Below the pieces are notes generated by a model. That model saw only the letters and a program-made list of their open reading frames with translations. It was not told the DNA's origin and ran no database searches. Made by a program: the position numbers and the translations under genes. Below, one piece after another: positions 39,601 to 50,964 of a stretch of 64,000 bases of DNA. Origin of the DNA: Istiophorus platypterus. Its lineage: Eukaryota > Chordata > Actinopteri > Istiophoriformes > Istiophoridae. Position 1 is the stretch's first letter, and every line of letters begins with the position of its first letter. The stretch spans positions 10,806,001 to 10,870,000 of the forward strand of contig CM029124.1 of the NCBI GenBank assembly GCA_016859345.1, read 5' to 3'.

Positions 39601-42600
39601 GCACAGTGTCAACTAAAACTCTGTGGTATCATAGGGATGGAGGATACTTGCACTAGGTGATCCACAGGCGTGTGGTAGAGCTGAACCTTGTGCACCAAAC
39701 GAGGCTGCTGCTCCCTGTTCAGGTCAATGAAGAGGATATTTCCTGTAGTTGTTCCCACTGCTGCGTATTGTGCAATAGAACAGCAGGCCAGACATGTCAC
39801 CTAAACAAACCCAGATTGCCTCAGTTCTGATACATTTAAAAGGCGTCATTTCTGCATGCTTACAGGATGAGTGTTTTAATTTGGCAGTACAGATGAGTTC
39901 TGAATGTTCATAAGTTGTGAATCTGACCTTTGCTTGAAGAGACAGGGAACTGAGGCAACTGCCATCTACTGACCACAGCTGAAGTTTTCCAGACTCCCTC
40001 ACTGACTGTGACCAGCAGTAAAAAAAAACAAACATCTCTGCTCACTTAAGAGAAATCGACCTAAATTACACATGCCCTCATAAGACACTATAATTCTTTA
40101 GCAAGACAAATTGTTTTACCACACAAATGTTCTTGTCAATATGCAACCAAGCTGCTGCCACAAAGCTTCCACTGCAGACATCCAGGACCTTCACAATTTT
40201 ATCTGATCGGGTTGGGCTCAACATATAGATGTGCCCCTGCAGAACAAGAAACCTGTCATTTTGCTTGAAATACATTCTTGCTCTCAAGTAATTATTTGGT
40301 GTAATATAATGTGTTTTATGTATGACAGGCCACACTATAGTGTTTTTGACTACCTACTGTATTAGAAGATAAAAGCAATGTTTCATAGTCAGGGGAGTAC
40401 ATCGCAGTTGTGGCGGGTCCTTCCAACTGCCATTTTTGTGTGATATCGATCTTAGTCCCTTTAATTTGCAGACAGTGCACCATAGTGTCCTGTGAAACGG
40501 AAGTATTCCAAAGTACTTTTAAATTGGAGGAATTGAAAATTTCTAGTATCTGAAATCCCAGTGCCATACTGAGCAAAGCCAATGTTATAGGTGTATGGGC
40601 TCGTACCTCCCCTACAGCGATCAAACCATTCTTGTTAAGGGTTAAACCTTGAAAGTTGCTCTGTCTGAGATCAGGGATGGCATCGGGAGCTGAACAAAAG
40701 TGAAACACAAGTCAGATGTTAAATTCCTTTTCTATTGCCAAGTAAAATTATATAATCCTTATATGGAAGAGCAGAGATACTCCTAGGCACTTTTTAAATA
40801 TCTCCCAAGTCCCAGGGTCCCACTGTGTGTTTGTTTACTTGTGGGGTTGAAGAGAACCAAGACAGAGGGGCTCTCTGGGTCAACAAGGAGCAGGAATCCT
40901 TCTGCGCAGCCCACATAGAGCTCTGATGTGGCTGTCCAGCAGAGGGCAGTGGGGGTTAGTCTGGCTTTGGTGCAGAGTTTAGTCTGTGTAAACATTTGTG
41001 TGTGGTGTTAGGTAACAGTTTACATTTTGTCTTTTTCTGCCTGATAGAAAATTTGTTTCCCTGAAAAAAATATTCACAGATCCAAAAATCACAGCTGCAT
41101 CACCAAAGCAATCATAATAAATGGTGAAAATGAATTTAATTAGTCAAAACTGTGACTAGTGTGACAGTGGGACAATACCACAATGCTTTCTGCCTTGTCC
41201 CCTTTGAGCCCTGAGATGGCTGATGGAGGCATCTCTGGACCAAAATAGGGCAGTTTGTCGCTGATTGTATGAGAGGTGGGGACCAGTCTCTCAGCAAGGG
41301 AACCATCCTTTGCTGGAAGCTCTAACACACTGTAACACAAAAATATGACATACACATACATGTTAGTGCTTGACAGTGTTATCTAGGTCCTGTTTTTCAT
41401 TCACCACTGCACTTGTTATTTATTGAACATTAAGGAGAAATGCTGGTAATGTAGTTTCAATCTTCACTGAAATCAAATGCAATGCACAGAAATGCTAATA
41501 TATCAATCCTGACTTTAACTACATGCTTTAACTGCCAAGTCTGCTTTACCGTGGTTTCAAGACATGAAAGCTGGCACTCTTGTCAATATTCCAGACAGTG
41601 ATGGATGTAGTGCCCAAAGCACAAAGCTGGAGCCAATTAAGAGGGTTGAACACCAAAGAAATGACATCCTGCCCAGCTTGTGGTTGTGTACAAATTGGCT
41701 CAGCACTTTCCCAGTTCCTGCATCACACAGTCATGATTACAGTAAGAGCCTAAATAAACATATCAGAAAAAATGTAGCACATAATATAAGGTAGACTATG
41801 TCTTTCAGTGGCTTACCACACTGTTATGGTGTGGTCTGGAAGAGAGGAACAACAACCCAAATAAGGACCACCATCACTTAATGTCAGAGATGTGTAGTCC
41901 AGCTGTGCTGCTCCTGGGAAAAGAATCAATATTTAGGATTTGTTTAAGAGCAAATAAATGTATTTTTCAGTGTAAATGTATTTCATTTTATTTCATTTAT
42001 TTAGACATTTGACATAATCTCTATTTGTCACCACCATCCATTGGTATATTATTGTTTTGCAATAATATCAACAAAGACTTGTGTTATGTTGCAAAACACC
42101 AGAGCAAAAATGGTAGCCATACTTTTTTCAGTCATTGTGACGTGGCACTTTGTAACCCCCTTGTAAGGACAACAATAGGCAACAGGAATGTATTGCAAAT
42201 GGTGAATTCAATCAACTTCCTTTTCTAACCTGAGAATTATCTCTGTCACAGTGGTGGGAGAGGGAATTAAAGTTATCACACAAATTCAAAAGACAAACAA
42301 AATGAAAGAGAATATTTGCTTCCAAAATGTGGAGTATAAGTATAAAGCAGCAGAAAATGAAAATATATCAAAACTGCATATGAGTGCAGTAATGAGTAAA
42401 TGTAATTAGTTCATTGCTGTTATATTTGAATGTATTGCACTTCTAAAGACTAATTTAAGCAGCATACAGTGACTCACTGTGGATCCTCTGATGACATGCA
42501 GTTGTGGCAGACAACTGAAGTATCCAAAAAGTATGTCAGGGTATGTGACAGTTACTCTACATCACTCTTTTAAAATATACTTGCATACTTTTTAGAAAGG

Positions 42601-43758
42601 AATACTTTATCTCTCCTATGTGAATATAAAAGACAAAAAGGATAGATTTCAATTTGGTAGAAGAATTAAGTTGAAGTACAGCCTTCATGCCTTTGCTCTA
42701 GTTTCCTGAATATTTTATTTTCATTTCAACTCTCCTCTCTCCCTGGCATTGTGTTTGTTATTTTCTGAGGGCTAATAATTATAAAATATGAACTACTACT
42801 GCAATTTAACATATGCATATATAGAAATATATTTTTATGACTTATTGTAAGACAAAATCAAATGAGAGATCATTACTGTTTTAGCACTTTAATTCACTGA
42901 CTCATTGAATACGCTTAAAAGTGCTGTCCCACTCAACTTGAAATGTCCTACTATCAGGTTGTGAGGGACAGTGCTTTATTCTCTTAAGCTCTGTTCAGAC
43001 TATATACAGTGTTTTCGATAGATTTTAAGAAATAGGATTGTATTGTTTAAAAGTAGAATTTGGATTACTGATTATTAATTGTTTTAATGACATCAGTCCA
43101 AAATAGCAGTTAATTTGTCACAAGGGTCAACGTGAGGTTTTAAAAGTGACCCCATGACAACACCTGTGACATTTCCCCATTGAAGACTTCTGTTTATTGT
43201 CAAGTGGATAGTCAGCAAAAACAGAAGAACAGCTGGTGCATCTGGCTGTTAAGATTCAAGTCCCACCCAACATGAATCACTTGGTACTGAAACCAGATAC
43301 TGTACGTAAATATCAGTAAATATCACCTTACCTTTTAGTTCACTCTTCAAATTAAGCTCAGGAAAAATGTGAACAAATATAGATGGGGATAACTTTTGCT
43401 CAGAAAAAGCAAAAACCCCACTGATGCCACTGGCCGTCAATGCACCAATGCCTCTGCCAGGGCCCTGAAACACGCTTTTCAACTTTGTGTCCAGGTCCAG
43501 GAAACAGATGTGATTCCCACATATGTAACATACTGTTTTATTGTCCACAAACGCGATGCTGTTGTTTGTAAGACCTTGTGTCCACCTGGGGGGAGTAACA
43601 CAAAAAGCCGAGTATTAGCTAAAAATAGCTAACTGCTATTGACACCTGTGGGAAAAAAACAGTACACGATCGGTGTATACACATAGTTCGGAAGTAAAAA
43701 ACAGAGGTGGGTTTGTAGCGACTACATACCCGACTTCTAAACTTCCAATACCATCCAT
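24692..43758 (-). CDS. cfap43: Cilia and flagella associated protein 43 (WD-repeat / coiled-coil axonemal protein)
   Basis: Axonemal protein of motile cilia and sperm flagella, acting with CFAP44 near the inner-dynein tether. 38 coding exons in transcript order: 43730-43758, 43332-43585, 41817-41913, 41550-41717, 41179-41329, 40839-40983, 40607-40689, 40358-40489, 40120-40236, 39928-40005, 39652-39800, 39322-39425, 38908-39057, 36059-36219, 35750-35914, 35534-35664, 34228-34390, 33427-33537, 32642-32719, 32150-32275, 31957-32061, 31717-31833, 31002-31196, 30569-30775, 30310-30396, 29979-30059, 29039-29167, 28818-28937, 28445-28552, 28129-28215, 27958-28046, 27626-27836, 27179-27291, 26710-26869, 26300-26464, 25191-25271, 24955-25108, 24692-24867. 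They sum to 4977 nt, 1658 residues (human about 1665). The N-terminal half holds WD-like repeats (e.g. YLLTGASDSHIYVLDA, LASVGRDGLLRIRE); the C-terminal half is charged coiled coil. One intron is GC-AG. A second, broken copy of exons 14-16 lies at 37239-37923. Confidence 0.93.
35439..37143. repeat. Tandem 1.7-kb duplication, copy A (used by the intact cfap43 model)
   Basis: Direct repeat of about 1705 bp starting at CAGTTTGAGAGTGACAGC. It carries cfap43 exons at 35534-35664, 35750-35914 and 36059-36219 plus a LINE remnant, all with intact frames and splice sites. It is followed immediately by copy B. The few differences between copies that I can see are single-base changes and one indel. Confidence 0.95.
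36330..37138 (+). mobile_element. Decayed L2-like LINE fragment inside duplication copy A
   Basis: Broken plus-strand frames resemble a non-LTR element: CHTLDLICAF matches the end of the apurinic endonuclease domain, VSKWKSSKLKDLF the linker, and LFSIINIYLYSGWVPNDLK the start of the reverse transcriptase (the usual form is IIN-SL-SG-VP-FK). Several stops separate the pieces. It sits in a cfap43 intron in the opposite orientation to the gene. Confidence 0.6.
37239..37923 (-). pseudogene. Broken second copy of cfap43 exons 14-16
   Basis: Exon copies at 37764-37923, 37455-37619 and 37239-37369 keep their splice sites. The first is 160 nt instead of 161: at about 37806 copy A reads GTAAGCG and copy B reads GTGGCG. 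The shifted frame reads ELFATATRGKLF and meets a stop early in the following exon. Even without the deletion, the three exons total 457 nt and enter and leave in different phases, so both sets cannot be spliced together in frame. Copy A alone gives the family's normal length and exon count. Confidence 0.8.
38034..38838 (+). mobile_element. Decayed L2-like LINE fragment inside duplication copy B
   Basis: Same fragment as at 36330-37138, carried along by the tandem duplication, with only a few substitutions (for example TLKPSPRMN where copy A has TLKASPRMN). It shows the LINE insertion is older than the duplication. Confidence 0.6.
42079..42660. repeat. Dispersed direct repeat, copy 1, in cfap43 intron 2
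   Basis: Opens with TGTGTTATGTTGCAAAACAC and contains AAGCAGCATACAGTGACTCA, CTGTGGATCCTCTGA, GGCAGACAACTGAAGTATCC and GGGTATGTGACAGTTACTCT. The same words, in the same order and orientation, occur at 44669-45250 in the first gsto intron. A moderately diverged repeat; the family is not recognised. Confidence 0.75.
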
Positions 43759-44064
43759 TTTAAGATCATTTTAAAAACTACACGCTATAAAATTAAAGTT
43801 TTTCAGCAGCTCAACAGACAAACAAACCGGCGAGTCACTGCGTATCCATGGCAACCAGCAACCCGCCCTAGAGACCCCTCTTCCATCCCATTGGTTGACG
43901 GTTTATCCTGACACGCCCACACCGGAAGTAAATCACAAACTATATAATCCAGCCGCGGGCCGATCGCCGAGGACCCTTCGCTCTCTTCCCCGTCGTTTGA
44001 GAGACGTTTCCCCGCAGCGCTTGTCCGACGAACCGATCCCATCCACCGCCCGACGCGCAAAAAC
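43759..44064. promoter_or_regulatory. Divergent cfap43 / gsto promoter with RFX X-box-like palindrome
   Basis: The start codons of cfap43 (minus) and gsto (plus) are 306 bp apart. The interval is CpG-rich compared with its surroundings. It holds GTATCCATGGCAAC (43842-43855), a palindrome matching the RFX X-box: on the minus strand GTTGCC-AT-GGATAC, first half-site perfect, second degenerate. An inverted CCAAT (ATTGG) lies near 43890. RFX factors drive ciliary genes, which fits cfap43. No TATA box is evident. Confidence 0.65.
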
Positions 44065-47000
44065 ATGTCTACTGAAAAATGCTTCGCCAAAGGTAAGATG
44101 CAACGGCCGCCGCTCGGGCTGTTCGAGGAGACGTCTGCAAGGTTGCTGGGAAGCTGAAGTCAGCTTTCGGCTCGACGCTTAAAGGGAAAGTTTAAAAACG
44201 TTTAGCAACGAGCTCCTGCTGCTGTATTTTGCACCAGTTATTGTTATAAAGTCTGTTGGACATACTAGCCAAAGGGTTAGCGCTGTTTGAAACCCCCTCC
44301 TTTTGCAAATTTAGACCATATCAGACCGGACTGGACCGGGCCCATGTCAAAAATCACTGTTTATCCTTTCAATTAGCTTTGTAAACGAGGCCTCCTTTAC
44401 CTAGCACCTTAACTGTCGAATCCGAAGCTATCTTCTGTGTCCTTTTCCTGTTTTTGGTTGATTTTTGTTTGTACATACTACTAAAAAACAAAAACACTAC
44501 TTGAACGTTTTCACTTCTACAGACAGTCCATTGCATATCAGAGGTTCGCCCGTATTCACTTTTTCCCCCCACACTAAAACCATTGTCTTGCATTAAAACC
44601 GGATAAAAATCTGGCAAACTGAACCTTGAAACTGACTTATTGCCAAACGGTTTATCTTCCGCCCGGACTTGTGTTGTGTTGCAAAACACGAGGATCGAAA
44701 TCATTGGCTATATATATATTTTTTTTCCCTCCCAATGTCATCGTGACTATGCACTTTCTAACTTCGTCAGTCCCAATGACAATAGATGACAGGAGTATGT
44801 TGCATATGGTTCAATACAATCGACTCCTTCTGTTTTAAAGGGAGAATGTCCTGTGCAGAAGACAAAACAAATGTAGCTGATTAAAAGAGACAATATTTGC
44901 TCCAAAAAACGGGGAGGATAAGTGTAAAGTAGCAGAAAATGTAAATACGTCAGTACAAGTACCTCAAAATTGTACTTAAGCAGAATATCTGAGTAAATAT
45001 ACTCAGCTCTTTGCTGTTATCGTTGAGCGTAATGCATATTAAAGACTGGATTAAGCAGCATATAGTGACTCACTGTGGATCCTCTGACATGTGGTAGTGG
45101 CAGACAACTGAAGTATCCGAAAAGTACTTCAGGGTATGTGACAGTTACTCTAAATCCCTCTTTTAAAATATACCCTTACGACTCAGAAGGGAACACATTA
45201 TCTCTTACGTGACTGGAAAAGACAGGATAGATCTCAGTTCGGTATAAGTAGATGGAAGCACAAAAGCACATAAAAAGGCAACACTAAGGTACATCAAAGA
45301 TGTAAAGCAGTGGTGAGTAAATATTCTAACCTCCAATCACAGCCGTTTTTTTTTTAATTGGAAAGCTCAAAATGCCCAAAATAAAGCCATCTACCTGTTC
45401 CAGCCTACGCTCACCGCATTTTCACATACACAACATATACTATAATGTTTGTCGCTCCATGACCAATCAGTTCAAGATCGCCCAGTTTCTGATACTTATA
45501 AACTTGACCAAATTTAGTATCTTTAATGGTTGATTTCAGATGTGAAGCATAAAACACAAGATAAACAGTTAAATGGATTTACAGTAATATAAATGTAAAT
45601 GGTTACTTTCAGGCGAGGAAGAATTGCCTGTGTCGAAGTGGTGGGAAAAGGGAAATAAAGCTATCAAACAGAAATCGGCACGCTCCTCTGAAATTTTTAC
45701 TTTTTTTTTTTTGTCTTTCAGGAAGCCCTGCACCTGGTCCAGTCCCCAAAGGCCACATCAGGCTCTACAGCATGAGATTCTGCCCCTTTGCCCAGAGAAC
45801 TAGACTAGTGCTGAATGCCAAAGGGATCAAGTAAAGAACCATTTTATTATAGTTAATTCTAAACCCTCACATCTCTAATACTGAAGCATGAAATTCCTGA
45901 GTTTCCCGATGAAATTTGCAGAACCTGCTTTTATCTTTCAGACACGACACCATCAACATCAACCTGAAAGAAAAACCTGACTGGTTCCTTGAGAAGAATC
46001 CCCTTGGTCTTGTCCCAACTCTGGAGACACCTGCTGGTGAGGTGATATACGAGTCTCCCATCACCTGTGAATACCTGGATGAAGTTTACCCTGAGAGGAA
46101 GCTGCTTCCTCCCAGTCCTTTTGGTAAAGCTCAACAGAAGATGATGCTGGAGCATTTTTCCAAGGTATATCATACAGAAACCCGCAACTAAATTTTGGTG
46201 TTTTGTTTTGTTTATACACCTGTTACCACCACCAAATAATCATATTAATGCCGCTGTTCCCTACAGGTAGTACCATACTTCCACAAGATCGCATCAGGGA
46301 GAAATAGTGGCCAGGATGTCTCAGGACTGGAAGCTGAGCTGAAAGAGAAGTTTGCCAAACTAAATGAGGCAGGTTGCAAAATCAAGTGTTTTTTTTTCTT
46401 TACGCATTCAATAGACATGTAATTTGGTAGTTTGTTGTCCCTTGGAATAAATGTGAGTGCAACTGTAATTGTCTGTGCATTTTTTAAAACGGTTAAATAG
46501 GCCTCTTTTAATGGATATACCTTTTCTTAGTTTTGTTTTTGTTTTTTTAATAAAACACTGATTAATATGTTTATTTTCCAGGACCTGGTTAATAAGAAGA
46601 CCAAGTTCTTCGGTGGCGACTCCATCACAATGATCGACTACATGATGTGGCCATTTTTTGAGAGGCTGGAGATCTTTGAACTGAAACAGTAAGTAATCTC
46701 TCAGGACATTTAAAAAATAAATACATTTTATTTATGGAGGCATTTAAAGACAGGTAAGGTCACCTTAGAGAGAAGCAAAACAAACAAATGATAGGTACAG
46801 TATAATAAGCCATGTAAGTCAAGTTGTCTTTGACATCCGATGTCAGGTTTTATTAGGGTGATTAATGTTTGTAGTTTGAAGTTTAGTCTTATGTGAATGA
46901 TTTGATTCCCTTTTTGTCTTTTCAGCTGCCTTGACAAAAGTCCTGAGCTGAAGAAGTGGATGGAGTGCATGTCGGAGGACCCAACAGTCAAAGTCACAGG

Positions 47001-47076
47001 GTTTAGTGTGGACACCTACAAGGGCTTTTACAAGACTTACATTGAGGGGAAACCAAACTATGACTATGGCCTGTAG
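44065..47076 (+). CDS. gsto1: Glutathione S-transferase omega
   Basis: Cytosolic omega-class GST with thioltransferase, dehydroascorbate reductase and methylarsonate reductase activity in the family. Six coding exons: 44065-44092, 45722-45830, 45942-46164, 46267-46368, 46582-46688, 46926-47076; 239 residues (human GSTO1 241). The N-terminal thioredoxin-like domain carries RFCPFAQRTRL with the catalytic Cys at about residue 30 (omega enzymes use Cys, not Ser or Tyr), then NPLGLVPTLE and the glutathione-binding ESPITCEYLDE. The helical C-terminal domain ends IEGKPNYDYGL. Intron 4 must be GC-AG (GAG then GCAGGT): using the GT four bases later breaks the frame. Which mammalian paralogue (GSTO1 or GSTO2) it matches one-to-one cannot be decided here. 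Confidence 0.93.
44669..45250. repeat. Dispersed direct repeat, copy 2, in gsto intron 1
   Basis: Counterpart of 42079-42660. Opens with TTGTGTTGTGTTGCAAAACAC and carries the shared blocks GTGACTCACTGTGGATCCTC and GGCAGACAACTGAAGTATCC. A further shared block (GTGGTGGGAAAAGGGAAATA here, GTGGTGGGAGAGGGAATTAA in copy 1) lies displaced at about 45640, so the copies differ by a rearrangement as well as by substitutions. Confidence 0.75.
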
Positions 47077-47265
47077 GAAATAGGAACTCACCAAAACCTT
47101 AAACCGTCCACTCATGTCAATGTTTTTGTTTTTGTTTATGGTTATTGTCAAGTCAGACGTTTTTCTTTTTAAAAAAAAAAAAAAAAATGAAATCACTTTA
47201 ATCTGAATGGAGGTACAGTAATTTGATGACTCAAGATGTTTCCAATTATGTATGGCACTTTTAAT

Positions 47266-47271
47266 AATAAA
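47266..47271 (+). terminator. gsto1: gsto polyadenylation signal
   Basis: AATAAA about 190 nt past the gsto stop codon. A second AATAAA near 47456 could serve as an alternative distal signal. Confidence 0.65.
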
Positions 47272-47279
47272 TTGGGATA

Positions 47280-48021
47280 TAATGACTTTGACCTGAATCT
47301 GAATTTTCTGTCTCTGTTTGAAAAACAAAATAACCATTGTTTTCCTGCCAGGCTGCACACAGAGTAATCCCATTTAATACATTTTGGCACTGTCAAGAAT
47401 TTGACATTGATACAGTGGAAATTGGAAAAAGGCAAAAAGTTTTGCTCTCTAATAAGCAATAAAAAAAACGTACTTAACATTGAACAATACTAAACTTATT
47501 AGCTGCCATCAGATTTGCAACAGTATAAATGAAAGCAAGGGAGCTGCTATAAATTATTCCCGTTCAGACCAGCGTAATATGAGATTTGATAAAATGGTGA
47601 AACGTATTTCTAATATGTTCCTTAACGTAGATTATCGTTTCTTTTTAGAGGCAGAGGGCTATATAAAAAATATATTCCTCGTTATCAAACAGTGCTACTG
47701 AATTACTTTAAAAATAACATTTCACTACTTTTGAGTTAGATTTTACATCCAACAGAATCCTCTTGAAGTGCTGAATAAATATATGTATTGCCCTAAGGCC
47801 ATATTCTCAACACATTGGTTACCGAGTCAAGTGTAATGAAAGCAGCTACAGCGAAACCACTGCATGTCTAGATACCAGTTATTGCAGTTTTAGCTGGTAT
47901 GTCCACCTTCCATTAGTAACACTACATGTTTTAAGATCTGCTAGTGCTAAAGGTGAGAAATAATTCTGACACTGAACACAGCTGGTGCTCACAAATTTTC
48001 ATCTAGGCTGTGGTGTCAACC
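47280..48021. other. Intergenic region / 3' ends between gsto and itprip
   Basis: Convergent ends of gsto (plus) and itprip (minus). The open frames are short and AT-rich with no family resemblance. The itprip 3' UTR must start at 48021; no canonical AATAAA on the minus strand stands out within this stretch. Confidence 0.5.
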
Positions 48022-49602
48022 TCAGTATGTTAACTGAGGTGTGTACTCCTGTATGAGCACCAGTGCATTTCTCAACATCTCCTGAAAATGCCTGACTGTT
48101 GCTGCATAAAGCTCTGTCTGCAGCACCAGAGACCTGAACAGATTGATGGGCTCTGCCTTGCGAACGATCTCGGGAACCTGGATTTGTTCTGGCACTTTAC
48201 GGTTACCAATTAGAACATGATGAAGCCTCTTCTCCTGTAGGCTCCTCTGCAAGAAGCCAAGCACATCTCGAAGCCTGTGCTCTATACTCTCAGTGCCCCA
48301 GGCAGAGGGCTTTTTGCTCAGCAACAAGTGCAACAGAGCTGTCTTTAAGTGGTAGTTGGTAAGCGCAGTCTTTCCTGTGAGCCCAGTCTGCTTTCTGTGT
48401 AGGAAAGTAACAATCTGAAGACAGTGTAAATGACAGGAATTTTGTGGTAGGCGTTTAGTGAAGTGTTTCAGCAAATTCCTCTCGTAGACAGCAAAAGAGA
48501 GGGGCCAGTGCGGGTCTGGAGAGCTGTCACAATCTGATGGGAAGTGCGAGACAAAGTAAGCATCCGTATCCTCCAGCTGAACCACCGGTATGATGTTCAT
48601 TACGATGACCTTCCCCGAACGGAATCGTATCTTCAGAGCACCGGCGGCGTCCAAGTTGCGAAAAGTGACCTCAAAGTCGTATTTGTGAGAGATGCGTCCC
48701 CAGGCTTTGGTTACAGAGATCTGAAACCACTTCATGACCTGATCTTTGGCTAAGAAAGGTGTGTTCCTGGTGCAAAGCAGTTCATCCGGACTGTGGTTCA
48801 CTTTGATGGCTTCGCTCCTGCTATGCAACAGACAAAGCATGTCCTCTCCAAAGTTAGCGGAGCCACAGAGACAGCTCTCCTCATTCTCCCCCGGCTTGGT
48901 CACCTTTATCTTGCCACAGCCCTGCATGTCTGGAGGCACATCACTGTTGAGGCTGCACCACAGATGGAACTTGAAGGAGTATGGATGTGGAGGCGAGAAA
49001 GGCACTATAAGGTCGCACATCAAGGGTTTGCACACCTTCCAAGACTCGAACATGCTTCCAATGCCAACAAAGTCTCCGACTTCCATGTCTGCCTGCCTGT
49101 CACACATACTCCTGAGCGATTCCAGCAAATCATCGGCGAAACCCTCAACAAACTCCCTCACCCTCCAGTTTTCATGGGCCAAAGTGTAGGAACATTTGTC
49201 ACAGAAGTTGTTCAGGATATCTTTATCTAGTACCATTGTCCTGGGGGAGATGGATCCACAGTCTGAAAATACGTCTTCATCCTCGGCTTGCCGGACCTCT
49301 GTGTCAGTAGGGACTATCCTGCACATCTCGATAGTGAAGAATATGATGAAAGACACAGTGCTCCAAAAGTACCAGCTATAACCTCCCCCAGCGTTGGGCT
49401 CTTCCTGCTTTGAGTCCGGACGTGAAAGCTCTCTCTCCAGCTTGGCCTTCTCCATTTCAAGCCTCTCCTCGTGCTCCCGCATGCGAGCCATCAGCTCCTC
49501 GTCCTGGTCCGGGAGCGTGGTGTTCTCTTGAGGAAAGAGCAAGGGATGATTTAATATGGCGGCGGCCACCACCATACACACTCGCGCTATGGCCCCCTGC
49601 AT
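48022..49602 (-). CDS. itprip: Inositol 1,4,5-trisphosphate receptor-interacting protein (DANGER)
   Basis: Membrane-associated protein that binds the IP3 receptor and modulates its calcium release; a Mab-21-domain family member. The coding region is a single exon of 526 codons, as in mammals (human about 547 residues). Residues 1-24 are hydrophobic (signal or anchor), 33-60 form an acidic-basic coiled coil (EELMARMREHEERLEMEK), 75-94 a transmembrane segment (YSWYFWSTVSFIIFFTIEM), and the rest, from about residue 130, the Mab-21-like nucleotidyltransferase fold. A splice acceptor (TTTACAG) lies 11 nt before the ATG, so a 5' UTR exon must exist upstream. Plus-strand open frames over this gene are shadows. 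Confidence 0.93.
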   Translation of the reverse strand: MQGAIARVCMVVAAAILNHPLLFPQENTTLPDQDEELMARMREHEERLEMEKAKLERELSRPDSKQEEPNAGGGYSWYFWSTVSFIIFFTIEMCRIVPTDTEVRQAEDEDVFSDCGSISPRTMVLDKDILNNFCDKCSYTLAHENWRVREFVEGFADDLLESLRSMCDRQADMEVGDFVGIGSMFESWKVCKPLMCDLIVPFSPPHPYSFKFHLWCSLNSDVPPDMQGCGKIKVTKPGENEESCLCGSANFGEDMLCLLHSRSEAIKVNHSPDELLCTRNTPFLAKDQVMKWFQISVTKAWGRISHKYDFEVTFRNLDAAGALKIRFRSGKVIVMNIIPVVQLEDTDAYFVSHFPSDCDSSPDPHWPLSFAVYERNLLKHFTKRLPQNSCHLHCLQIVTFLHRKQTGLTGKTALTNYHLKTALLHLLLSKKPSAWGTESIEHRLRDVLGFLQRSLQEKRLHHVLIGNRKVPEQIQVPEIVRKAEPINLFRSLVLQTELYAATVRHFQEMLRNALVLIQEYTPQLTY

Positions 49603-50964
49603 CTTCGGCTAGTCTGTAAAACACATGTTTAAGAACCTCACATAGGTCCGGGCAACCGCAGCTCAGATCCTGAAAAAAAAAATAAATAAAATAAATAAAA
49701 ATATATATATATAAAAATAGTTGGTTTTAGTGAAAAGACAAGTGGATTTAAGACAAAAATGAGAAATTGGTGTAGTGAATAACATATGAAAATAATGGTT
49801 CAGATATTTTTCAAAGCTCTCCACCCACCAGGAAGAGGCACAGATTTTTTTCTCTAAATATAGAGAAAGTGGGCTGAGTGAAGTATCAGACTATGAAACA
49901 TGGGAGGGAGGAAGATTGTGCCCTTTAGAAGAGCATGGCCCTTCTCTGATAACACTATTTATTTACAGACATTGTGGTTGTTAACATTTACATCCTGTTA
50001 ACCTTTTATCCAAAACAAAGTGAATAAAAACCTTCCTTTCAGGAAAACATCTATAATATTAAATTCGGCTTCTAAGAGAAGGAATGTAAGAAACTCTCAC
50101 AATGACATTATTATCGTCTTTCCTGGATGTCATCAGATAACCGACAAGTAAAGCAACATACTGCACAGAAGAGGAAATTACATAAGTTTCTATCTGATGT
50201 TCAAGGCTTGAAAGCACACTTTGAAACCCTCTGGTGAGGATGGACTGAATGACTTGCACTGTCATCATTACAATCTTTAAATCAAAAGTTATATAATGTG
50301 CTTGAGATGCTATAGTATAAGTTCCTTAAAATGGGACCTCCTCTGTCAAATACTAGACACAAGAAAGAGGAAGTACACATGCATCATGATCTCACTGTAA
50401 CACCATGAGATTATGAAGTGTTCACTGTCAGAGTCTAAAGTGAGGGAAGTGACAGCAGAAAAAAGAAAAAAAAAAAACATGGCCTCACATACGCAAAGAA
50501 AGGTCCCACGACTTGTTCATTTGGATGACTGATCAATTATTTCAGTCATTTCTACAGTAAATATGACAAATACTTGATGTTTCCAGCTTCTGAAATGTGA
50601 GAATTGAATGCTTATTGTTCATATATGATATCAAACCTAATATCATTGGGTTCAGGAAGGCTGGTTGAAGAAAATGAGCAACCTGAAAACATGTCCTCCA
50701 GCTGTATAACATGCATTTTCCCTTTTTTCTTCACAGGATACAGTCAAAACGACCCCTTGATTACCTGAGAAGATAAACCTATCGATAACAACAACAGTCA
50801 TCGGTTGCAGCTCTTCTGTTTTTAATAAGTAAATAATGTGATTTTTATGAAACATCTTAGTAATCAAAGCAACAAGTAACTAAAGCTGTCAGGTGTGTGC
50901 GTTTACTAAGAATACACGTAAGAGTGAGGTATTTTCAGAAAAGTCGGAGTAGCATGAAATTGAA

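Noticed and set aside
43803..44182. Open frames on both strands across the cfap43/gsto promoter
   Set aside because: They overlap the 5' UTRs and the X-box region and match no family.
48746..49230. Two plus-strand frames of about 145 residues opposite itprip
   Set aside because: The itprip frame on the minus strand is family-matched over 526 codons; the opposite frames are composition shadows.
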